Shown here: positions 9,036 through 16,708 of the stretch, one piece after another
Position numbering within the stretch: the stretch's first letter is position 1
Layout: each line of letters starts with the position of its first letter
Origin: Oribacterium sp. KHPX15
GTDB taxonomy: Bacteria > Bacillota > Clostridia > Lachnospirales > Lachnospiraceae
Assembly: GCF_900107835.1 (NCBI RefSeq)
Contig: NZ_FNRG01000001.1
Location: 186,001-250,000, forward strand
Length of the DNA stretch: 64,000 nt
Reading direction: 5' to 3'
Program-made: the position numbers and the translations under genes
Notes under the pieces: model-generated
What the model was told of the DNA's origin: nothing
The model's database searches: none
Seen by the model: only the letters and a program-made list of their open reading frames with translations

Positions 9036-9494
9036 ATGAAAGTTTCAAGAGATCAGATCACAGGTGCAGTGATCGTTACATTGGGAATATTTGTGTTTGC
9101 AATGATAAGCACTTTTAAAGTTCCGTTTACAGCAAGTTATCCCGGACCGAAGGCATTACCGGGTCTGGCAGCCGTTGGTTTCGTTATCTGCGGTGCAGGC
9201 ATTTTCCTGGAGGGCTGCAAGAATAAAGAGCAGAAGACCTTCCTTGTAAAAGAGGGCTGGATCAAGCTTATCATCAATATCGCTGCCATCGCTTTATACA
9301 TTCTTGCGATGCAGTTTATCGGATTCTTTATTTCAACACCGATTTACCTTTACTGCCTGTCCACATGGTATGCAAAGGGTTATGTAACAAAACCGGTTTC
9401 CAGGATCATATTTTCTGCAGCCATGACACTTGTTATCTTCCTGGCTTATCAGGTTGCCTTTGGATACCAGCTGCCTATGGGCATATTCGGATAA
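9036..9494 (+). CDS. tctB: Tripartite tricarboxylate transporter small membrane subunit 1
   Basis: A 152-residue integral membrane protein with four predicted hydrophobic segments (about 8-25, 39-56, 74-95, 120-147), the usual size and layout of TctB. The SYPGPKALPGL segment after the first helix is typical: the family often has a proline-rich loop here. TctB pairs with TctA to form the sodium- or proton-coupled membrane unit of the tripartite system. It follows an AGGAGA ribosome binding site and is separated from tctA by 13 bases. Confidence 0.9.
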   Translation: MKVSRDQITGAVIVTLGIFVFAMISTFKVPFTASYPGPKALPGLAAVGFVICGAGIFLEGCKNKEQKTFLVKEGWIKLIINIAAIALYILAMQFIGFFISTPIYLYCLSTWYAKGYVTKPVSRIIFSAAMTLVIFLAYQVAFGYQLPMGIFG

Positions 9495-9507
9495 GGAGGG
9501 ATGAGAA

Positions 9508-10998
9508 ATGGTTGAGAATGCAGGATTTATAATCACACAGGTCACAAACCCGTTTAATCTTTTGCTTTTACTTGTGGGTAATGTCATCGGCATCATCTTC
9601 GGTGCCATCCCGGGACTTAACGGAACCATGGCGGTAATGCTTTTCATGCCGCTTACCTATGGTATGGAAACAGGCCCGGCCATCATGTTCCTTCTTTCCC
9701 TCTGGATCGGCGGATGCTCCGGCGGATTCATCGGATCCGTTCTTCTGGGTATTCCGGGTTCACCTTCATCGGTTGCCACATGTTTCGACGGCCATCCCAT
9801 GGCTAAGAAGGGTCAGGCAGGAAGAGCTCTTGCCATCGGTATGACAGCTTCCTTTATCGGAACCTTCTTCAGTGCCATTGCCGGTGCTTTTCTTGCGCAG
9901 TCAGTTGCAAACATTGCCTTCGCCATCGGTCCATGGGAATATTTCGGTCTCTGCTTCATGGCTATCACCATGGTGCTTGCCATCTCAAAGGGCAATATGC
10001 TGAAGGGTCTTACCAGCGCGTGTATCGGACTTCTCCTTGCATCTGTGGGTTACTCACCTATCGATGCCCAGGCAAGATTCACATTTGACAATATGTACCT
10101 TATGGGCGGTCTGGGAATGACAGTCGTACTTATCGGTATCTTCGGTGTAAGTATGATGATCCTTGCCCACGCCAAAGGCTTTGATCCGCTTCCTGAAGTA
10201 GACACAAATATGATAAAGGGAATCGGAATCAAGTTCTCTGATATTCGGGAAAATCTCGTAAACATTTGCCGTTCCTTCCTTATCGGTCTCGGAATCGGTT
10301 TCCTTCCGGGCATGGGAGCAGGTCTCTCAAACCTTGTGGCATATTCTGTTGCCAAGAACAATTCAAAGCATCCTGAAACCTTCGGAACAGGTAATCCTGA
10401 GGGCGTATGGGCATCTGAGGCTTCCAACAATGCTTCCATCGGCGGTGCCATGATTCCGATGGCAGCTCTCGGTATCCCGGGAGATTCAAGTACTGCGCTT
10501 CTTATCGGTGCACTTACTATTCACGGTCTTGAGATGGGTCCGATGGTATTTAAGAACAGTGGTCACATCGTTTACCTCATGTTCGTTGTAGTTGCGATTT
10601 GTGCGGCAGTTTGTTTCGTACTTCAGGCAATCGGAATGAGAGTATTCCCTCAGATTCTGAAGGTGCCATATCACTACATGTATCCTGCTCTTATCGTGGT
10701 TTCTCTTATCAGCGCTTACGTTGATTCTTCAAGCCTTTATAAGTGCGGAATGATGCTTTTCTTCGCAGTTATAGGATGCCTCATGGCATACGGCGGACTT
10801 CCACAGTCACCGCTTATCCTTGCATTTATCCTTGGACCTACCATGGAAAGTAACATGCTTAAGGCCTTCCAGAACACAGAGACAGTAACAACCTTCTTTA
10901 CACGTCCTATTTCCTGTGTATTTAACCTTATTGCCATAGCATGTATTTTCTCACCGATACTGAAGGCGCTTTATGCGAAGTATGTGAAGAAGAATTAA
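9508..10998 (+). CDS. tctA: Tripartite tricarboxylate transporter large permease 1
   Basis: A 496-residue polytopic protein of the TctA family. It shows the repeated family signature: GAIPGLNGTMAVMLFMPLTY in the first half and GFLPGMGAGLSNLVAY in the second, both of the G-x-x-PG-(L/M)-(G/N)-x type, and a GIPGSPSS motif. The C-terminus ends FFTRPIS plus a final helix. It is the main translocation subunit for the acid bound by TctC1. It follows an AAGGAGGGATGAGAA site and is followed closely by the hydrolase gene at 11023. Confidence 0.95.
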   Translation: MVENAGFIITQVTNPFNLLLLLVGNVIGIIFGAIPGLNGTMAVMLFMPLTYGMETGPAIMFLLSLWIGGCSGGFIGSVLLGIPGSPSSVATCFDGHPMAKKGQAGRALAIGMTASFIGTFFSAIAGAFLAQSVANIAFAIGPWEYFGLCFMAITMVLAISKGNMLKGLTSACIGLLLASVGYSPIDAQARFTFDNMYLMGGLGMTVVLIGIFGVSMMILAHAKGFDPLPEVDTNMIKGIGIKFSDIRENLVNICRSFLIGLGIGFLPGMGAGLSNLVAYSVAKNNSKHPETFGTGNPEGVWASEASNNASIGGAMIPMAALGIPGDSSTALLIGALTIHGLEMGPMVFKNSGHIVYLMFVVVAICAAVCFVLQAIGMRVFPQILKVPYHYMYPALIVVSLISAYVDSSSLYKCGMMLFFAVIGCLMAYGGLPQSPLILAFILGPTMESNMLKAFQNTETVTTFFTRPISCVFNLIAIACIFSPILKALYAKYVKKN

Positions 10999-11022
10999 TA
11001 ATAATGAAAGGTGGAAAGAATA

Positions 11023-11859
11023 ATGCCATTTAGAGTTTCAAAATCTATACCTCATCCTGTGGAAACACTATGTGCGGAACCCTGGAAGCTTGCCATTGAT
11101 CCCTTCCAGGTGTCACCCAGAACCTGGTATGTTGCAGGCCAGACCTGGGTTGGTGCATATATCATAGATACAGGAGCAGGCCTAATACTTCTTGATACAG
11201 GAATCGCAGAGAGCGCTTATATGTTGGTGGATTCCATTTATAAGCTTGGTCACAAGCCGACAGATATCAAGATGATACTTGTAAGTCACGCACACCTTGA
11301 TCACTTTGGGGGAGCGGCTATCATGCATGCTCTTGCAGGAGCACCTATCTACATGTCAAAGGAAGACGATGAATTCATGCAGAAGGATCCGGAGGAAACT
11401 GAGCTGCCACATGATATCTGGCACGTTCAGCATATAAAGGTGGATCGACATTATGATGATAATGTTGCCATCACTCTTGGTGACATTTCCATCAGAACTC
11501 TGCTTACACCGGGTCACACCCTGGGTTGCACCAGCTTCTTCTGGGATGAGAAGAATCCTGTGACAGGTGAAACTTATACCGTAGCCATGCATGGAGGCGT
11601 TGGTGCCAATACCATGAACGATGAGTACTATAAGACAAGCAAGATGCTTACTCCGGCACACAGGGAGAGGTTCCTGAATGATGCGGAGAAGATAAAGAAG
11701 ATTCATGTGGATATCGCACTTCCGTCTCATCCGAATCAGATTGAGATTCTGGATAAGGCCGGGACCTATACTCACGAGAGCCAGCCATATCTTGACGATA
11801 CGGTTTGGACGGATTTCATTGATGAGAGAGTGAGACAGGTTAAGGTGCTCATGAAGTGA
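11023..11859 (+). CDS. Metallo-beta-lactamase-fold hydrolase
   Basis: A 278-residue protein with the zinc-binding motif SHAHLDH (H89, H91, D93, H94), TPGHTLG (H165) and a late LPSHPNQ (H236). The pattern resembles the subclass B3-like branch but there is no signal peptide, so it acts in the cytoplasm and is unlikely to be a resistance enzyme. An earlier in-frame ATG at 11011 exists, but 11023 is preferred because AAAGGTGG lies at the right distance. It sits 24 bases after tctA1, in the same transcription unit, so a lactonase or esterase acting on an imported sugar-acid lactone is plausible. The substrate is unknown. Confidence 0.85.
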   Translation: MPFRVSKSIPHPVETLCAEPWKLAIDPFQVSPRTWYVAGQTWVGAYIIDTGAGLILLDTGIAESAYMLVDSIYKLGHKPTDIKMILVSHAHLDHFGGAAIMHALAGAPIYMSKEDDEFMQKDPEETELPHDIWHVQHIKVDRHYDDNVAITLGDISIRTLLTPGHTLGCTSFFWDEKNPVTGETYTVAMHGGVGANTMNDEYYKTSKMLTPAHRERFLNDAEKIKKIHVDIALPSHPNQIEILDKAGTYTHESQPYLDDTVWTDFIDERVRQVKVLMK

Positions 11860-11879
11860 TATGTAAGCCTTTCACACGG

Positions 11880-11906
11880 AGCCGGTGGATTCCACCGGCT
11901 TCTTTA
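11880..11906 (+). terminator. Probable terminator of tctCBA1-hydrolase operon
   Basis: AGCCGGTGG pairs with CCACCGGCT around a 3-base loop, followed by TCTTTA. Confidence 0.7.
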
Positions 11907-11966
11907 CGTTTCCTGGGTATCACAAAAAACCAGTCAATATGACTCAAAACATGTGATTTCCATATG

Positions 11967-12300
11967 GAGTCAACGACCTCAGAGCATTATCATGACCGCG
12001 CTTCAATATATTATTAATTGAGTCCATGGTATTAGGGGAGTTTCAGGACTGCAATCCAATTATATTAAAAATTGGGTCAATGATATTTGAACAGAGCCAT
12101 GACCGCACTTCAATAATATTAAAAATTGAGTCAATGATATTAGGGAAGTTTCATGACCGCAATACTTATAATCCTTGGATTGAGTCAACAATGGAGAAGT
12201 GAATTTGTTGACTGCAAATTCGGCAATATCAGATGTGAGTCAATTTATGAACCTATAATTGTTGACTTCAATTTCAAATATCTTTTAGGGAGTCAAACAT
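11967..12300 (+). repeat. 54-bp degenerate tandem repeat array upstream of garR1
   Basis: Seven units begin with GAGTCAA or a one-base variant at 11967, 12020, 12074, 12128, 12182, 12237 and 12290, so the period is 53-55 bases. A second conserved block, CATGACCGC (or GTTGACTGC/GTTGACTTC in later units), sits about 24-25 bases into each unit. Units 2-4 are most alike and share AATATTAAAAATT at their ends. In units 5 and 6 the two blocks form inverted pairs (AGTCAAC...GTTGACT). The 53/55-base variants break any reading frame, so it is not coding. Confidence 0.85.
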
Positions 12301-12597
12301 AGAGCTTTATAAAATCCGAACTATCAGCTGATATATAAAAAAAGTATAAACTTAGAGTATTGGGTACGATTATGAGTAATATAAATGAAATGTCATGAAT
12401 ACTAATGAAATGAAATGGAATGGAATGAGTTGGGATTTTTGCAATTGACGAAAGCGATATAATTGAAGATTATTTTGGCCATTTTACAAATTGAGAATAA
12501 TTCGTCAATTTAATATCATGACTTTGCGAGTTGAAAATAACTCGGTTGAAAAGGGTATTAATTAAACAATCATACATTATACGAGGAGGATTTAGTA
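12301..12597 (+). promoter_or_regulatory. Remaining upstream region of garR1
   Basis: AT-rich, no ORF. It contains short ATGAAATG/ATGGAATG iterations (about 12384-12428), an inverted pair AATTGACGAA (12443-12452) and TTCGTCAATT (12501-12510), and a direct repeat TTGAGAATAATTCG / TTGAAAATAACTCG. ACGAGGAGG precedes the garR1 start. Confidence 0.5.
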
Positions 12598-13485
12598 ATG
12601 AAAGTTGGTTTTCTTGGACTTGGTATCATGGGACGTCCTATGGCAAAGAATCTTGTAAAGGCCGGTCACGAGCTTATGGTTTATGACTTCAACCAGGAGG
12701 CAGTAAATGATGTTGTTGCCTGTGGTGCTAAGGCCGGTACATGCGGTAAGGATCTTGCTGAGTTTGCTGACGTAGTTATCACTATGGTTCCTAACTCACC
12801 TCATGTTCGTGCAGCTGTATTTAACGAGAAGGGTCTTGCTGAGGGCTTCCGTAAGGGTGAGTCAGTTCTTATCGATATGTCATCTATCGACCCGGTTGAG
12901 TCAAAGAAGATTTCTGCTGATCTTGAGAAGATCGGTGTAGATATGCTTGATGCTCCTGTATCAGGTGGAGAGCCAAAGGCTATCGACGGAACACTTTCTG
13001 TAATGGTTGGTGGCAAGAAGGAGACATTTGACAAGTACTATGACATGCTCATGGTTATGGCAGGTTCAGTAGTTTATGTTGGACCTATCGGTTCCGGAAA
13101 CGTTGCTAAGCTTGCTAACCAGATGGTTGTAGCTGCAAACATCGGTATCGTGGCAGAGGCTCTTACATTTGCAAAGAAGGCAGGAACAGATCCTGAGCTC
13201 GTATATCAGGCTATCCGCGGCGGTCTTGCAGGTTCAACAGTTCTCGATGCAAAGGCTCCTATGATGCTTGCAGGAAACTACAAGCCAGGTTTCAGAATCG
13301 ATCTTCACATCAAGGATCTTACCAATGCTCTTAACGCTGCACACGCTATCAACATGCCTGTTCCTATGACAGCTCAGATGATGGAAGTTATGCAGGAGCT
13401 TAAGAACCACGATGAGGGTTCATGCGATCATGATGATATCGTTAAGTATTATGAGAGAATCTCAGGAACATCAATCGTTAAGTAA
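12598..13485 (+). CDS. garR: Tartronate semialdehyde reductase (2-hydroxy-3-oxopropionate reductase) 1
   Basis: A 295-residue beta-hydroxyacid dehydrogenase that reduces tartronate semialdehyde to D-glycerate with NAD(P)H. Visible features are the Rossmann loop GFLGLGIMGRPMAKNL (4-19), the substrate-binding DAPVSGGEPKAIDGTL block and the catalytic lysine in KLANQ (about 171). It is closely similar to the second copy at 36769 along the whole length, including the C-terminal DHDDIVKYYE. It forms a two-gene unit with the lyase at 13553, which fits cleavage of 5-keto-4-deoxyglucarate followed by reduction of the C3 product. Confidence 0.94.
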   Translation: MKVGFLGLGIMGRPMAKNLVKAGHELMVYDFNQEAVNDVVACGAKAGTCGKDLAEFADVVITMVPNSPHVRAAVFNEKGLAEGFRKGESVLIDMSSIDPVESKKISADLEKIGVDMLDAPVSGGEPKAIDGTLSVMVGGKKETFDKYYDMLMVMAGSVVYVGPIGSGNVAKLANQMVVAANIGIVAEALTFAKKAGTDPELVYQAIRGGLAGSTVLDAKAPMMLAGNYKPGFRIDLHIKDLTNALNAAHAINMPVPMTAQMMEVMQELKNHDEGSCDHDDIVKYYERISGTSIVK

Positions 13486-13495
13486 ATAAATATCT

Positions 13496-13535
13496 AATGT
13501 CAGCCCTTTTGAAAAAACATGGGCTGACATTCTTT
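13496..13535 (+). terminator. Hairpin between garR1 and the lyase gene
   Basis: AATGTCAGCCC pairs with GGGCTGACATT around a 14-base loop, followed by CTTTTAAGG. It may act as a partial terminator or mRNA processing site because the lyase start follows only 22 bases later. Confidence 0.65.
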
Positions 13536-13552
13536 TAAGGAAAGGTCTATAG

Positions 13553-14452
13553 ATGAATACAGATTTTATAAAGGGCGTAGTGGTGCCTATCATCACAGTA
13601 ATCGATAAGGATGAAAAGATCGATGAGGCAGGAATGCGTAAGCAGGTTGATTATGTTATCAACGGTGGAATGCATGGAATTCTTGCTTTCGGTTCAAACG
13701 GTGAGTTCTATCAGCTCGAGGAAGACGAGATGGAGAGAGGCCTTAAGATCATGGTTGATCAGGCCGCAGGAAGAGTTCCTGTTTACTTCGGTATCGGCGC
13801 CATCAATACAAAGAAGTGCATCCGTCTTGCAAAGATGGCAGCAGCAAACGGTGCTGCATGTGTATCAATTCTTCAGCCAATGTTTCTGAAGCCTACACAT
13901 GACGAGCTTTTCAATCATTTTAAGGCTATAGCTGAGGCTATTCCTGAGACTCCGGTACTCCTTTACAATAACCCGGGCCGTGTTGGCTACGGTATGACTG
14001 CTGATTTCGTAACAGAGATTGCTCATGCAGTTCCTAACATCGTTGGTATGAAGGATACTTCAGGAGATATCACTCTTACAGAGGAATGCATTCGCAGAAA
14101 CCGTGATGTAAACTTCAAGGTATTCGGCGGCAAGGACACACTTCTTTTTGCATCAATGTGCGTTGGTGCAGTCGGCGGTGTATGTACAGCAGGAAACTTT
14201 ATGCCTGAGCTTATCGGTGCAGTTTATGAGAAGTATGTTGCGGGCGATTTCGAGGGTTCTCGTGAGGCTCAGTTCAAGCTTAATCCTGTAAGACTTGCGA
14301 TGGATAAGGCTTCATTCCCGGTTGCTGCAAAGGATATGGCTAATATCCGCGGCGAGAATGTGGGGGATCCTTACCTGCCGTCACTTCCGACAACTAATGC
14401 GGCGACACTTGATCTTTTCAAGAAGGTTATGAAGGAAGCTGGACTTATTTAA
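13553..14452 (+). CDS. DHDPS/NAL-family lyase, candidate 5-keto-4-deoxyglucarate aldolase
   Basis: A 299-residue class I aldolase-fold protein of the dihydrodipicolinate synthase/N-acetylneuraminate lyase family. The Schiff-base lysine is K167 in GMKDTSGD, the proton-shuttle tyrosine is Y138 in LLYNNPGR, and the carboxylate-binding loop is GSNGE (47-51). Family members include DapA, NanA, 2-keto-3-deoxygluconate aldolase and 5-keto-4-deoxyglucarate dehydratase (KdgD). It directly follows garR1, whose substrate is a product of retro-aldol cleavage, so an aldolase producing pyruvate and tartronate semialdehyde is the best guess; a KdgD-like decarboxylating dehydratase is the main alternative. 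Confidence 0.8.
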   Translation: MNTDFIKGVVVPIITVIDKDEKIDEAGMRKQVDYVINGGMHGILAFGSNGEFYQLEEDEMERGLKIMVDQAAGRVPVYFGIGAINTKKCIRLAKMAAANGAACVSILQPMFLKPTHDELFNHFKAIAEAIPETPVLLYNNPGRVGYGMTADFVTEIAHAVPNIVGMKDTSGDITLTEECIRRNRDVNFKVFGGKDTLLFASMCVGAVGGVCTAGNFMPELIGAVYEKYVAGDFEGSREAQFKLNPVRLAMDKASFPVAAKDMANIRGENVGDPYLPSLPTTNAATLDLFKKVMKEAGLI

Positions 14453-14460
14453 ATAATACG

Positions 14461-14611
14461 AAAAATCAAGGGATGGGCGCCGGCCCACTCGATTGAAAAG
14501 ACAGACGGTCAGTTCTGTTCGCCCACTACACACTGACGTGTGCTGTGGTCGGACAGAACTGACCGTCTGTCTTTTCAACTCGCAAGCCTTGGCACCCGTC
14601 CCTTGAATTTT
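14461..14611. repeat. Large 150-base inverted repeat
   Basis: A perfect 24-base arm pair (14495-14518 and 14553-14576, GAAAAGACAGACGG...) is extended outward by a second imperfect pair, TCAAGGGATGGGCGCC (14466-14481) with GGCACCCGTCCCTTGA (14591-14606). The loop has its own CACACTGACGTGTG hairpin. It lies between the lyase and the aldo/keto reductase gene. It could be a strong terminator-like RNA or a small miniature mobile element. Confidence 0.8.
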
Positions 14612-14731
14612 CTCACGTTATGGTAAAATTTACTTGCAGATTCTGTAGTAAAAATCAATGGGTCGATTAGACATGTATCAGTATATCGGAAATTAACGGC
14701 AAAAAATATTCGTCTTTAGTGGAGGTTTGAT

Positions 14732-15586
14732 ATGAAGCACGAAGTGAAGTTAGCGAATGGGGTGACGGTGCCGGCTCTTGGGCAGGGAACCTGGTATCTG
14801 GGGGAGAACCGTTTTCAGAGAAAAAGAGAGATAGAGGGTATAAGACAGGGTGTTGAAGCGGGAATGACTCTGATTGATACTGCTGAGATGTACGGAAGCG
14901 GTGCGGCAGAGGATATGCTGGGAGAGGCTATCAGCACTCTTGACAGAAGTAAGCTGTATCTGGTTTCAAAGGTACTTCCCAATAATGCGGGCGGAAGCCG
15001 GATGCGTCAGGCTCTGAAGGGCAGTCTTTCACGTATTGGAGTCGATTATCTTGACCTTTATCTTTATCACTGGAGAGGTTCATATCCTTTGTATGAGACT
15101 GTTTCAAGACTTGAAGAGTTAAAGGCTGAGGGCCTCATTAAGGCATGGGGCGTTTCCAATTTTGATATCGATGATATGGAGGAGCTTTGGAGGATTCCTG
15201 AGGGAAGAAACTGTCTTGTAAATCAGGTTCTTTATCACACAGGTTCCAGAGGTATTGAGTTTTCACTTCTGCCCTGGATGGTAGAGCATGATGTTGCGCT
15301 TATGTCATACTGTCCGCTTGCTCAGGCGGGTTCTCTGAGACGCGGTCTTTTCCAGAACAAGACTCTTCAGGAGCTGGCAGCCAAGCATGGAGTTACTGTT
15401 CCTGAGATCATGCTTGCATGGAACATAAGAAACGGTCATACTATCGCGATTCCAAGAAGCTCAAAGCCTGAGCACACTTTATCCAATGCCAACGCTGATA
15501 GCATTGAATTAACTGCGGAAGAACTTGCTATGATCGATATGGCTTATCCGAAGCCAACACGTAAGGAATATCTGGATATGCAGTAA
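14732..15586 (+). CDS. Aldo/keto reductase
   Basis: A 284-residue NADPH-type aldo/keto reductase with the complete catalytic tetrad: D49 and Y54 in DTAEMYG, K80 in LVSKVLP and H113 in LYHWRG. GVSNFD near 142 and IPRSSKPEH near 247 are the usual cofactor-side motifs. It probably reduces an aldehyde such as a uronate, tartronate semialdehyde or a related C3-C6 sugar product. It follows a GTGGAGG site and stands alone after the large hairpin, just downstream of the catabolic genes, so a role in the same pathway is possible but not shown. Confidence 0.9.
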   Translation: MKHEVKLANGVTVPALGQGTWYLGENRFQRKREIEGIRQGVEAGMTLIDTAEMYGSGAAEDMLGEAISTLDRSKLYLVSKVLPNNAGGSRMRQALKGSLSRIGVDYLDLYLYHWRGSYPLYETVSRLEELKAEGLIKAWGVSNFDIDDMEELWRIPEGRNCLVNQVLYHTGSRGIEFSLLPWMVEHDVALMSYCPLAQAGSLRRGLFQNKTLQELAAKHGVTVPEIMLAWNIRNGHTIAIPRSSKPEHTLSNANADSIELTAEELAMIDMAYPKPTRKEYLDMQ

Positions 15587-15598
15587 AAGTCATAAAGG

Positions 15599-15640
15599 GC
15601 CGGTATGCATCTGTGTTGAAAAAGATGCATGCCGGCACTT
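15599..15640 (+). terminator. Hairpin after aldo/keto reductase gene
   Basis: GCCGGTATGCATCT pairs with AGATGCATGCCGGC around a 10-base loop. The following T content is low (ACTTTGCTG), so termination strength is uncertain. Confidence 0.6.
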
Positions 15641-15665
15641 TGCTGCTTGTGTTAAAGTTAATTGC

Positions 15666-16388
15666 TTACATTAAAAAGAACAACATATAACCAGGTAATT
15701 CAGAAATGGTAATTCCAATTACACCCGTCTCGGTTCCATCGATATTAAAATATCTTTGTGTCATTATGGCGTCTTCGGAAATCCCTACCCATGCAACCTG
15801 CTTGCCATCAGATAACAATTCACCATTTGGATTGAAATAATGAGTCGCTAAAAGCTCTCCCCCTGAAGAATATAAAGATGCACAATTCCCGCTGATATCG
15901 AGCCATGCGGATATAGCTTTCTGGCTTCCGTCAGTAATACCCATGACAAATACACCTTGGTGCCTTCCCTGATAATCCCCCAAGTTAGTACTTGACGCCC
16001 GGTCTGAAGTGCTATATGCAAACGATCCGGTGCTGCTTCCGGTGTTAGCTGCTGATGCACCGTTATCAGAATAGATATCTCCTGTGCTCAGATTCTTGTG
16101 CATCACAGCACCGTTTTGTACCCAGGCGCCTGCGCTATTGATAGTATATCCGTCCGGTGTTGTGCCTCCGCCTGTCTGACAGATGCCAGCCGCATTAAAA
16201 TAATAGCTCTCTGCGATTCCGTCACCGTCACTGTCTGCCCAGGCCCAGCCGTTTGTCTTGGCTGTGCCATCGTCTTGGATCCACATCCATCCTGTCTCAT
16301 TGCTACCCTGCCAATTACCGGCAAATGCCGCTGTGCACATGCCGATACTCATTACTGCTGCGGCTGCGATCATAGTAAGTTTTTTCAT
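15666..16388 (-). CDS. Secreted cell-wall-binding-repeat protein, copy 1
   Basis: A 240-residue exported protein: Sec signal peptide at 1-23 (MKKLTMIAAAAVMSIGMCTAAFA), then aromatic W/G/Y repeats (GWMWIQDDGTAKTNGWAWAD, YYFNAAGIC, TPDGYTIN) of the choline-binding/cell-wall-binding type at about 24-95, a serine/threonine linker, and a beta-rich C-terminal domain of unknown function. It is the same length as, and strikingly similar in its first 110 residues to, the gene at 17964-18686; DNA similarity extends into the upstream region, so the two arose by duplication. Likely attached to the cell surface or released. Function unknown. Confidence 0.8.
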   Translation of the reverse strand: MKKLTMIAAAAVMSIGMCTAAFAGNWQGSNETGWMWIQDDGTAKTNGWAWADSDGDGIAESYYFNAAGICQTGGGTTPDGYTINSAGAWVQNGAVMHKNLSTGDIYSDNGASAANTGSSTGSFAYSTSDRASSTNLGDYQGRHQGVFVMGITDGSQKAISAWLDISGNCASLYSSGGELLATHYFNPNGELLSDGKQVAWVGISEDAIMTQRYFNIDGTETGVIGITISELPGYMLFFLM

Positions 16389-16708
16389 GATTATTCCTCT
16401 TTTCTTTAATGTCAGAATCGAAAATCCCGATTCTGCCTTTTTTGAACCAAATCCCGTATGCTGCGAGGTATCAATTAATCATAAGTATACTCTTTATACG
16501 GTTTTCTTACAACGTTTGCCGTACACTTACTCAAAGATTTTTTCTGCCAGAAACTGATCATCTTTTATTGGAGATACAATATGAAACATGAAAGGGAATG
16601 CCTTATTACAAATCAAATCTGGATACTGTCTTTTATATTATGAATAGACAGTTTGGGCTGTCCGTGTAAGGGGGTCAGACCCACGTACAAAAACCTTACG
16701 GAATTTCA
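16389..16708. other. Intergenic region with duplicated leader and GGGGTCAGACCC motif
   Basis: Bases 16480-16530 resemble 18780-18835 (CTTTATACG followed by TTCAAC-like and TTTGC motifs), the shared upstream region of the duplicated secreted-protein genes. GGGGTCAGACCC lies at 16671-16682. No gene seen. Confidence 0.5.

Noticed and set aside
11023-11859. Beta-lactam resistance enzyme
   Set aside because: It has no signal peptide and is placed in a sugar-acid transport operon; the metal motif alone is common to many hydrolases.
11967-12300. CRISPR array
   Set aside because: The units are degenerate and the spacers are similar to each other; repeats and unique spacers of a CRISPR are not present and no cas gene is nearby.
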